Shown: one piece after another, positions 1-5,657 of the stretch
Layout of the letters: each line of letters opens with the position of its first letter
How positions within the stretch are numbered: the first letter of the stretch is position 1
Assembly: GCA_030598625.1 (NCBI GenBank)
Contig: JAUVPO010000134.1
Coordinates: 1-5,731 of the forward strand
Source of the DNA: Deferribacteres bacterium
GTDB taxonomy: Bacteria; Nitrospirota; Thermodesulfovibrionia; UBA6902
DNA: 5,731 nucleotides
Direction of reading: 5' to 3'
Notes under the pieces: generated by a model
Databases searched by the model: none
The model's input: the letters and a program-made list of their open reading frames with translations, nothing else
What the model was told of the DNA's origin: nothing
Made by a program: the position numbers and the translations under genes

Positions 1-1302
1 ATTGGACTTGAAAAGGCGGCATTTCTTCACGCCGCTGATGTGCTTTCAGGTTTTGATTATTCCATTTTCGGAGAAGACTTGGAGGAAACCGTTCCTCTTA
101 ACCTTCCGATTGAAGACCTGCTGCAGGAAAGGGAAGAGATATTTGTTCAGGTCTCCAAGGATTCAATCGGTTCCAAAGGAGCGAGGGTTACATCTCACAT
201 TACTCTTCCCGGAAGGTACCTTGTATTAATGCCTGGTGTTGAGCATGTCGGTATTTCAAGAAAGATCCTTAATGAAACCGAACGGACAAGGCTGAAAAAT
301 CTAATAAGTGACAATAAACCTAAAAACTTCGGTTTTATAATCAGAACGGCAAGTGAGGGGTGTACTGAAGAGGAATTAGGAAAAGATATTGACTATCTTA
401 TGCTCTTGTGGGACAACATCCAGAAGAAGAAAGAAAAAGCAAATCCGCCTCACGTTCTTTACAATGACCTTGACCTTACATTGAGAAGTGTCAGGGACCT
501 CCTTGGCCACGAAACCGAAAAGATCATCATTGATTCAAAGGATGAATATGACAAACTTGTTGAGTTCGTTAATACTTATTTTCCCAAGCTTATATCAAAG
601 ATAGAATTTTATGAGGGAATCGAGCCGATATTCGACGCTTTCGGTATCGAACTTGAAATACCAAGGGCGCTTGGAAAACGCATATGGCTTAAGTCCGGAG
701 GATACATAATTATAGACCAGACAGAAGCTTTAACTTCAATAGACGTGAATACGGGGAAATATGTGGGCAAAACTTCTCTTGAAGACACAATCTTCAAGAC
801 CAATATCGAAGCCGTCAAGGAAATTGCCTACCAGATAAGACTGAGAAATCTCGGTGGAATTATAATCATTGATTTTATAGATATGGAAAAGGAGGAAAAC
901 AGACAAAAACTGTTTTCAGTATTTCAGGAAGCAATGAGCAAGGACAGGGCAAAATGCACAATTCTGGAGGTCTCTGAACTCGGTCTTATCCAAATGACAA
1001 GGAAAAGGGTAAGAGAAAGTCTTGAGAGAGTCTTATGTGAGCCCTGCTCTTATTGTGACGGCAAGGGATTTGTAAAATCACCGATAACAGTATGTTATGA
1101 GATATTCATGGAATTTAGAAAAATCGGCCTGACAAAGAAGAATTGCAAGATAATGCTGACAGCCCATCCTTCAGTAGCAGGTCTCCTCTATGAAGATGAA
1201 AGAGAGGGGCTTGAGAACATTGAAAGAGAAAACGGTTTTAAAATTATAGTTAAGGCCGACAAGAATTATCATCAGGAATATTATGAAGTGGCAACACTAT
1301 AA
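1..1302 (+). CDS. rng: Ribonuclease G (Rne/Rng family), 5'-truncated by window edge
   Basis: This is a single-strand-specific, 5'-end-sensing endoribonuclease; in the family it matures rRNA and starts mRNA decay in the cytoplasm. The frame is open from base 1, and its first residues (GLEKAAFLHAADV) match the S1-domain region about 60 residues into E. coli RNase G. The visible 433 residues therefore imply about 495 in total, close to the E. coli length of 489. The DNase I-like catalytic part keeps the metal-binding residues Asp248 and Asn250 (TSIDVNTG) and Asp291 (IIIIDFIDM), numbered from the window start and equivalent to D303, N305 and D346 of E. coli RNase E. The Zn-link cysteines are in CEPCSYCDGKG (Cys349 and Cys352, with an extra Cys346), the RNase G arrangement. 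The protein ends just after the small domain (HQEYYEVATL) without an RNase E-type degradosome tail, which supports rng over rne. The ATG at 40 is internal to the S1 domain and is not the start. Confidence 0.96.
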   Translation: MGLEKAAFLHAADVLSGFDYSIFGEDLEETVPLNLPIEDLLQEREEIFVQVSKDSIGSKGARVTSHITLPGRYLVLMPGVEHVGISRKILNETERTRLKNLISDNKPKNFGFIIRTASEGCTEEELGKDIDYLMLLWDNIQKKKEKANPPHVLYNDLDLTLRSVRDLLGHETEKIIIDSKDEYDKLVEFVNTYFPKLISKIEFYEGIEPIFDAFGIELEIPRALGKRIWLKSGGYIIIDQTEALTSIDVNTGKYVGKTSLEDTIFKTNIEAVKEIAYQIRLRNLGGIIIIDFIDMEKEENRQKLFSVFQEAMSKDRAKCTILEVSELGLIQMTRKRVRESLERVLCEPCSYCDGKGFVKSPITVCYEIFMEFRKIGLTKKNCKIMLTAHPSVAGLLYEDEREGLENIERENGFKIIVKADKNYHQEYYEVATL

Positions 1303-1319
1303 AATCATAGTTCAAAGTA

Positions 1320-1382
1320 GTTGAAAAGCAGTTATCAGTATAATTTTGAACAATGTTGAGCCGTTTCAAACTGCTTTTTAAC
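1320..1382. repeat. Long imperfect inverted repeat (MITE-like or terminator hairpin)
   Basis: The arms are gttgaaaagcagtt (1320-1333) and aactgctttttaac (1369-1382). They pair over 14 bp, with a single G-U wobble, around a 35-nt loop. The repeat fills most of the gap between rng and larE. The A-run on the left and T-run on the right of the GCAGTT/AACTGC core would suit a bidirectional terminator, but the loop is far longer than the usual 3-8 nt. A small palindromic or MITE-like unit is the other reading. The left arm and the adjoining ttatcagt recur in the next gap (2256-2280). Confidence 0.5.
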
Positions 1383-1415
1383 GATTATTAGTCCCGGGCC
1401 GCCAAATTAAAATTC

Positions 1416-2249
1416 ATGACATCAGAGAAAAAGTTTAACAGGCTTAAAGACAGGCTAAAAAAAATGGACAGGGTCATCATTGCCTTTTCAGGCGGAGTAG
1501 ACAGCGCCTTTCTCCTTAAGGCCGCCTCTCTATCGGGTCTTAGCGAAATTCTTGCTGTTACGGGGTCGTCGGAAAGCCTTTCACGGGAAGAACTCTCTTT
1601 TGCTGAAAAATTTGCCGGTTCTCTCAATATAAAGCACAGGACTATAGTTACTGAAGAACTCAGGGACATGAATTATGCGAATAATCCCCCTAATCGATGT
1701 TATTACTGTAAAAAAGAACTTTTCAGAAAACTCAAGAATATAGCAGTTAAAGAAAACTTTCCATTCGTCATCGACGGCACGAATGCCGATGACGCGCGGG
1801 ACTGGCGTCCGGGGAGACGTGCGTCCAAAGAGGAAAACGTTCAAAGCCCTCTGCTCGACGCAGGCCTCATCAAAAAGGAAATCAGGGAAGTCTCCCGCGC
1901 TCTCGGTCTTTCAACATGGAATAAGCCCGCTACTCCCTGTCTCTCCTCACGCTTTCCATACGGACAGAAAATAACGGCGGAAGCGCTCGATAACGTCGGC
2001 AAGGCTGAAACTTTTATAAGGAAATTCGGTGTAACGGAACTTAGAGTGAGAAACCACTCGGAAACAGCAAGGATAGAAATACTTCCCGGGGAATTCCCGA
2101 TATTAATGGAAGATTCCGCCAGAAAAGAGATCATTGGTTTTCTCAAGTCTCTCGGTTTTAAATATATTGCCCTTGATCTGCAGGGTTTCAGGAGTGGAAG
2201 CTCAAACGAAATGCTCTCGAATGAGAATCTTAAGGATTCAACGAACTGA
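1416..2249 (+). CDS. larE: LarE, ATP-dependent sacrificial or [4Fe-4S] sulfur transferase
   Basis: LarE adenylates a carboxyl group of pyridinium-3,5-bisdicarboxylate mononucleotide and inserts sulfur, building the nickel-pincer cofactor of lactate racemase in the cytoplasm. The 277-residue protein has the usual family length. The PP-loop ATP-binding motif SGGVDS is at residues 25-30, NRCYYCKKELF (Cys95, Cys98) at 93-103, DGTNADD at 120-126, PCLSSRFPYG (Cys175) at 174-183, and the family C-terminal signature LDLQGFRSGSSNE at 254-266. Cys175 matches the cysteine that acts as sacrificial sulfur donor in Lactiplantibacillus LarE. Together with the CxxC pair it gives the three-cysteine set seen in LarE enzymes that carry a [4Fe-4S] cluster. 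The ATG at 1416 is the first start after an in-frame TAG at 1389 and leaves a short helix before the PP-loop, as is usual. There is no clear Shine-Dalgarno site. No larA, larB or larC is visible nearby. Confidence 0.92.
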   Translation: MTSEKKFNRLKDRLKKMDRVIIAFSGGVDSAFLLKAASLSGLSEILAVTGSSESLSREELSFAEKFAGSLNIKHRTIVTEELRDMNYANNPPNRCYYCKKELFRKLKNIAVKENFPFVIDGTNADDARDWRPGRRASKEENVQSPLLDAGLIKKEIREVSRALGLSTWNKPATPCLSSRFPYGQKITAEALDNVGKAETFIRKFGVTELRVRNHSETARIEILPGEFPILMEDSARKEIIGFLKSLGFKYIALDLQGFRSGSSNEMLSNENLKDSTN

Positions 2250-2255
2250 AATCCT

Positions 2256-2280
2256 GTTGAAAAATCCGTTATCAGTTATC
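2256..2280 (+). repeat. Diverged copy of the rng-larE repeat arm
   Basis: The segment gttgaaaaatccgtt followed by atcagttat aligns with 1320-1341: gttgaaaa and gttatcagt are shared exactly, and about 20 of 24 aligned columns match when two single-base gaps are allowed. No matching right arm follows, so this looks like a half or decayed copy. It lies in the larE to GlcF-like gap. Confidence 0.35.
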
Positions 2281-2286
2281 TAAAAC

Positions 2287-2302
2287 TCTCAACTTTTTGA
2301 GA
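2287..2302. other. Small hairpin in larE-GlcF gap
   Basis: The arms tctcaa and ttgaga form a 6-bp stem around the 4-nt loop cttt, 14 bp before the GlcF-like start codon. No T-run follows on the + strand, so it is not a standard intrinsic terminator. It could equally be chance in AT-rich spacer DNA. Confidence 0.2.
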
Positions 2303-2316
2303 CCTGTTATGTAACT

Positions 2317-3498
2317 ATGCGTGATTCAACTTATAATAACGAACTGTTAAAATGTGTCAGATGCGGGGCATGCAAGACTTTATGTCCCACTTACTCAACC
2401 ACATTAAACGAGTCAATGGGAGCAAGAGGCAGGATTGCGATGCTCGGCGAACTTGACATGGAGCGATTCACTCCAACCAAAAGACTTGCTGAAAAGATAT
2501 TCGGTTGTATGCTCTGCGGGGCATGCAAAAACCTCTGTCCTGCAGGGATCAATATCCCTGAAATTATTTATCAAGGTAGAACCGCGCTAAAAAACTCGTA
2601 TAGCAAAGGGCTACTTCTCAGAACGGCCCTGAAATTTTCCGCATCAAGCCCGGATACATTTTTTTTCATACTACGCTGGCTTCAAAGATTATTTTATCAG
2701 CCGCTTTCAAAGACAGGCTTTGTAAGATATATTCCTGAAATAACGCCAAGGCCCTTTAAAAAACGCGTTCAGGTCTATAAAAATATCAAAAAGGTCAGCA
2801 GGATAGCTTTTTTTGCCGGGTGTAGTGTAAATTATTTTTATCCATACCTCGGGGACGCCTTATTCAACATCCTTCTTTCTAAAGGACATGAGGTGGTCGT
2901 ATTCAAAGGAGAGAATTGCTGTGGGTCCCCGTTCAGAGCATTGGGCCTTGAGCAGGAAGCGTCAGAACTCGCAAGAAGGAATATCGAGCATTTCAACAAG
3001 GTGCGGGCCGAGGCAATAATCAGCATATGCCCGACCTGCACAATGGTTATTCGGGAGCAATATCCCCTGCTCACAGGAGATACAATTTCAAATTTGTTGG
3101 ATATAAATGAATTTCTCATCAAATACGATATTGCTGAAAATCTGGAAATCAGTCCCCGGACTGTTACATATCACGATCCATGCCATTTAAGCTACGGCCT
3201 GGGAATCAAAAATGAACCGAGACAAATCCTTAAAGGCATTAAAGGTGTTCAATTTACAGAAATGGACCATGCTGATGAGTGCTGTGGTTTTGCGGGCCTT
3301 TTCAGCCTGCACTTTAAAGACATGTCAAAGAGTATCAGCAGGAAAAAGGTTGCTAACATATCGAAGACATCAGCGGAAACAGTCGTCACATCATGCCCCG
3401 GATGCATAACTCAATTAGAATCTGTAAAAAAGGAAGCTAATTTGAATATAGATATAAGGCATATCATTGAGGTCATTGATGAGGCCATGCATGGGTAG
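2317..3498 (+). CDS. (Fe-S)-binding protein, GlcF/LldE/HdrD-like, two 4Fe-4S and two CCG domains
   Basis: This is a predicted electron-transfer subunit of a flavin-linked oxidoreductase such as glycolate or D-lactate dehydrogenase. At 393 residues it is near the length of E. coli GlcF (407). The N-terminal ferredoxin-type part has two complete CxxCxxCxxxCP motifs, at Cys13/16/19/23 and Cys64/67/70/74. Two full cysteine-rich CCG domains follow: Cys169, Cys201-202, Cys238, Cys241 (CX31CCX35CX2C) and Cys289, Cys322-323, Cys360, Cys363 (CX32CCX36CX2C). Both fit the canonical spacing for these cluster or zinc sites. No long hydrophobic helix stands out beyond a modest stretch near residues 114-127, so it is probably peripheral or cytoplasmic. 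The ATG at 2317 is the first possible start after an in-frame TAA at 2281 and has no clear Shine-Dalgarno site. The usual partner, a GlcD-type FAD protein, is not in the window, so calling it glcF itself would be too specific; heterodisulfide-reductase-related proteins share this architecture. Confidence 0.86.
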   Translation: MRDSTYNNELLKCVRCGACKTLCPTYSTTLNESMGARGRIAMLGELDMERFTPTKRLAEKIFGCMLCGACKNLCPAGINIPEIIYQGRTALKNSYSKGLLLRTALKFSASSPDTFFFILRWLQRLFYQPLSKTGFVRYIPEITPRPFKKRVQVYKNIKKVSRIAFFAGCSVNYFYPYLGDALFNILLSKGHEVVVFKGENCCGSPFRALGLEQEASELARRNIEHFNKVRAEAIISICPTCTMVIREQYPLLTGDTISNLLDINEFLIKYDIAENLEISPRTVTYHDPCHLSYGLGIKNEPRQILKGIKGVQFTEMDHADECCGFAGLFSLHFKDMSKSISRKKVANISKTSAETVVTSCPGCITQLESVKKEANLNIDIRHIIEVIDEAMHG

Positions 3499-3523
3499 CT
3501 GATTAAATAGTTTCTAATTAAAA

Positions 3524-3532
3524 AGGAGGAGG
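3524..3532 (+). promoter_or_regulatory. Strong Shine-Dalgarno site before truncated aldolase
   Basis: The run aggaggagg contains two overlapping AGGAGG cores; the first ends 5 nt before the ATG at 3535. It is the only strong ribosome binding site I find before a + strand start in this window, and it serves a reading frame of only 31 codons. Confidence 0.8.
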
Positions 3533-3534
3533 TT

Positions 3535-3630
3535 ATGAAATTTTTTATTGACACGGCTAATACAAAGGAGATCAAAGAGGCATGGGAACTGGGAGTTTCG
3601 GACACGGAAACCGGATTGTTTGATTTTTGA
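3535..3630 (+). pseudogene. Truncated fructose-6-phosphate aldolase/transaldolase N-terminus
   Basis: The first 20-21 residues (MKFFIDTAN, then KEIKEAWELGV) match the start of the small transaldolase/fructose-6-phosphate aldolase family, a TIM-barrel sugar-phosphate enzyme of about 215 residues. The typical start is M-x-FFxDTANxxEIxEAxELG. Family members next carry the first-strand DGVTTNPSL segment. Here the match ends after Val21, giving SDTETGLFDF and then TGA at 3628. None of the three + strand frames downstream restores the family sequence, so this is a deletion or replacement rather than a simple frameshift. The catalytic lysine and nearly all of the barrel are gone. The strong ribosome binding site and start codon are intact, so the stub is probably still translated. 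It lies 36 bp after the GlcF-like gene and 24 bp before fmdB, in the same frame as fmdB. An assembly error at about 3597 is an alternative. Confidence 0.78.
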
Positions 3631-3654
3631 TATTTTATTGCTTATATTATTGTT

Positions 3655-3873
3655 ATGCCTATATATGAATATGAATGCTGTGACTGCGAAGAGGATTTTG
3701 AGAAACTTATCTTCGGGTCCGACCCGAGGGTGTCGTGTCCCAAGTGTGAATCAAAGAATATCACAAAGAAATTTTCACTCTTCGGAATGAGCGGCGTTGA
3801 AAAGCCGGTTACATCTTCCGGAGGATCCGGCTGCTCTTCATGCAGCTCGTCTTCGTGCAGTTCGTGCCATTAG
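3655..3873 (+). CDS. FmdB-family zinc ribbon protein
   Basis: This is a small predicted zinc-binding protein of the FmdB putative regulatory family (CxxC_CxxC_SSSS domain). The family is named from a regulator in a formamidase/amidase locus and its function is mostly unknown. The 72-residue protein starts with the family signature MPIYEYEC. The ribbon is formed by Cys8-x-x-Cys11 and Cys28-x-x-Cys31 (CPKC). The Gly that often follows the second cysteine of each knuckle is Glu here (CEED, CESK), a mild departure. The tail (55-72) is Gly/Ser/Cys-rich with two more CxxC pairs, Cys60/63 and Cys68/71, and ends in His. The ATG at 3655 fits the signature exactly. No Shine-Dalgarno site is visible in the AT-rich 24 bp before it, so translation may depend on ribosomes ending on the aldolase stub just upstream. 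Confidence 0.92.
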   Translation: MPIYEYECCDCEEDFEKLIFGSDPRVSCPKCESKNITKKFSLFGMSGVEKPVTSSGGSGCSSCSSSSCSSCH

Positions 3874-3918
3874 GAATTATATACACCGGCAAATGCAAGT
3901 TTTAAATTCACTATCAGG
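3874..3918. other. Convergent 45-bp gap between fmdB and glycosyltransferase
   Basis: The two genes end tail to tail here. I see no GC-rich hairpin with a T-run on either strand, so no intrinsic terminator can be called even though both transcripts should end in this region. Confidence 0.6.
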
Positions 3919-5640
3919 TTACATTCCTTCAGGCGCAAATATCCTTAGCGCAGGGCTGTATCGGAATATCCCGGACGAATTTTCAAAAACTCCGATATTT
4001 TTATATCCCCTTATCTTTTCTTCAATATCATCTGGAAATTTTTTCACAGAGGCATTAGAGATAACGACTACTACTGCATTATTGTCGACAGCTTTATGAC
4101 CATCGGCATAATACGCGGGGTTTTTATATTCCCATGTAAATCGGAGGGGGGATTTTTCGATTTTCTCAAATGGAAGAGAAAGGCCCCTGTCATGATGATA
4201 AAAGATGTCTTTTTTCGTAAAGAGGTCAAGCAGCGGGACCGAAACCGCGGGATTAACTACAGTTTCTTTTGAAGGCACGGTAAACACCTCTATCCTGTCC
4301 GCATCAATGGAGTCCAGAAAACCGCCGGCGTCCTTAAGATTAACCAGACTCGTGGACTGCAAAAAAGGGAGATATGCGAAAATTGCTACAACTAAAGAGG
4401 CAGCCACGATAGATGATGCAATATAGCGCCTGATCTCCATGGTTTCAATCTTCTGTAATCCGTATGAAGCCATAAGCGTTAACATCGGGAATGCTACCAT
4501 AATGTAGCGCGACCTTCTGATCTGGAGCAGAACAATAAGGAATATCAGCCAGCTTACGATCAAAAACTTCCGGTCTTTTTTTCTGAAAGCTTCATAGACG
4601 GAATACAGAGCCGCAATTGTAATAAACGGATGCACTTGATAAAAAAAAGTGGAAATGAAACTCTCTCCCCATCTTCTCAAACCCGGCGCCTGATAGTCCA
4701 GTAAAAATTCGATTTGTCCTGAAATAACATCGAATTTAAACATCACTATCAAACCGACAAGCAAACCGGCTGTCAGGACAACGGATATCCCCCTGGAAAT
4801 TATCCGTGTTCTTTTTTCATGCCCCTGCCCTGTTGCCCGTCTCCCCTTTTTCAGATATACCATAAACACTATGCATAAAACCGACAACATCATCCAGGCT
4901 GAATACTTTGAGAACACAGCGCAGAAAATAGAAATCGAAGAAACAGCAATCCACGCGCCTCCTTTTTGCAGCGCCATGATAAAAGTGTAAATTGAAAGTG
5001 TTAGAAAAAACATGGTCGGGACATCAACGAGCATAAGCGGTACCTGGGAAAAAATATACGGAACACCCCACAGCAGCACACCCGCAAAAAACCCTGTGTC
5101 CTCATCACTGAGTGTCCTCCCTATCAGATAAGTAAGTACGACCGTCATTGAGAAAACAAAGGTTGTAAACACCTGAATAAAGGCCCTCGCCTCTCCAAAG
5201 AGCTTGAAAATAAGGCCGTATAAAAAAGGGACGAGCGGCAGGTCGGTCCATACGCTGATGTCCTTTCCCCATTCAGAGATAAAGTGCCTGATTCCGTATA
5301 TTTCAAGATGCTTTGCCTGGGTAAAATAACGCGATGTATCGACAATAACTTCCGGCGTCTTCCAGAAGATTGCGCTGATTGCAAATGAAGAAAGAAAGAG
5401 GAATACTGAAGGCATTTGCCGTGTTACCGGTGAGTTAAGAAGGGCATATGTAAATATTATTCCCGCTGCAATCAAAAAAACAAACCATATTATTTCAACA
5501 TCGGAGAATACCCATTTCCAGCTCACAAGCCTGTTGTCATCAACATCGCGGAATATGTATAACAACAGAAAAGTGAATAAAGTGCAGAGACTTATCGAGA
5601 GAACATGCCATTTCTTTTCAAGTAATGATCCCTGCATCAC
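3919..5640 (-). CDS. Membrane glycosyltransferase, GT-C class (PMT/ArnT-like)
   Basis: This is a predicted integral inner-membrane enzyme that transfers a sugar from a polyprenyl-phosphate donor to lipid, glycan or protein on the outer face of the membrane; the acceptor cannot be told from sequence. Of 573 residues, about the first 425 hold roughly 12 hydrophobic segments (for example 12-30, 49-67, 77-93, 153-173, 203-223, 283-302, 328-348, 358-375, 378-395, 407-424). A mostly soluble C-terminal domain follows (about 430-573). In the first large loop Asp101 (VDTSRYFTQAKHLEIYG) sits where GT-C enzymes keep the catalytic or metal-binding acid, although the common DE pair is DT here. LPLVPFLYGLIFKLFGE (134-150), VDVPTMFFL (205-213) and RRSRYIMVAFPML (375-387) are typical family stretches. 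The start is either GTG at 5640 or the next codon, ATG at 5637. I favour the ATG because of its distance from a -10-like TATACT. No partner genes for glycan synthesis are visible. Confidence 0.85.
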   Translation of the reverse strand: MMQGSLLEKKWHVLSISLCTLFTFLLLYIFRDVDDNRLVSWKWVFSDVEIIWFVFLIAAGIIFTYALLNSPVTRQMPSVFLFLSSFAISAIFWKTPEVIVDTSRYFTQAKHLEIYGIRHFISEWGKDISVWTDLPLVPFLYGLIFKLFGEARAFIQVFTTFVFSMTVVLTYLIGRTLSDEDTGFFAGVLLWGVPYIFSQVPLMLVDVPTMFFLTLSIYTFIMALQKGGAWIAVSSISIFCAVFSKYSAWMMLSVLCIVFMVYLKKGRRATGQGHEKRTRIISRGISVVLTAGLLVGLIVMFKFDVISGQIEFLLDYQAPGLRRWGESFISTFFYQVHPFITIAALYSVYEAFRKKDRKFLIVSWLIFLIVLLQIRRSRYIMVAFPMLTLMASYGLQKIETMEIRRYIASSIVAASLVVAIFAYLPFLQSTSLVNLKDAGGFLDSIDADRIEVFTVPSKETVVNPAVSVPLLDLFTKKDIFYHHDRGLSLPFEKIEKSPLRFTWEYKNPAYYADGHKAVDNNAVVVVISNASVKKFPDDIEEKIRGYKNIGVFENSSGIFRYSPALRIFAPEGM

Positions 5641-5642
5641 TT

Positions 5643-5653
5643 AGTATACTATA
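5643..5653. promoter_or_regulatory. Possible symmetric -10 region for divergent transcription
   Basis: The 8-bp palindrome agtatact (5643-5650) gives a TATACT -10-like hexamer on both strands: 5645-5650 on + and 5648-5643 on -. A second hexamer, TATAGT, reads on the - strand at 5653-5648. On the - strand five bases separate TATACT from the ATG at 5637, so a transcript would begin at or next to the start codon. No convincing -35 element is present on either side. The site is short and could be chance. Confidence 0.3.
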
Positions 5654-5657
5654 CGTA

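Noticed and set aside
2..229. A 75-codon + strand frame overlapping the start of the window
   Set aside because: It overlaps the rng frame, which has clear RNase G similarity from base 1; this frame has no recognisable motif.
1388..2146. Several - strand frames (1388-1669, 1581-1844, 1841-2146) opposite larE
   Set aside because: They are antisense to a well-supported gene, are mutually overlapping, have no family signature and no ribosome binding site.
2305..2313. Extended -10 (TGT TATGTA) just before the GlcF-like start
   Set aside because: It lies only 3 nt from the ATG, so transcription would begin inside the coding region, and no -35 is visible.
3595..3611. gtttc/gaaac inverted repeat as terminator of the aldolase stub
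   Set aside because: The stem is only 5 bp, AT-rich and not followed directly by a T-run.
3628..3630. TGA as a selenocysteine codon joining the stub to fmdB
   Set aside because: There is no cysteine-equivalent position here in either family and no bacterial SECIS-like hairpin directly after the TGA.
3548..3790. An 80-codon + strand frame covering the aldolase stub and fmdB in another phase
   Set aside because: It shows no aldolase similarity after the break and runs out of phase with the clear FmdB signature, so it is a shadow and not the frameshifted rest of the aldolase.
3797..4099. A 100-codon + strand frame spanning the convergent gap
   Set aside because: It is out of phase with fmdB and antisense to the 3' end of the glycosyltransferase, with no motif.
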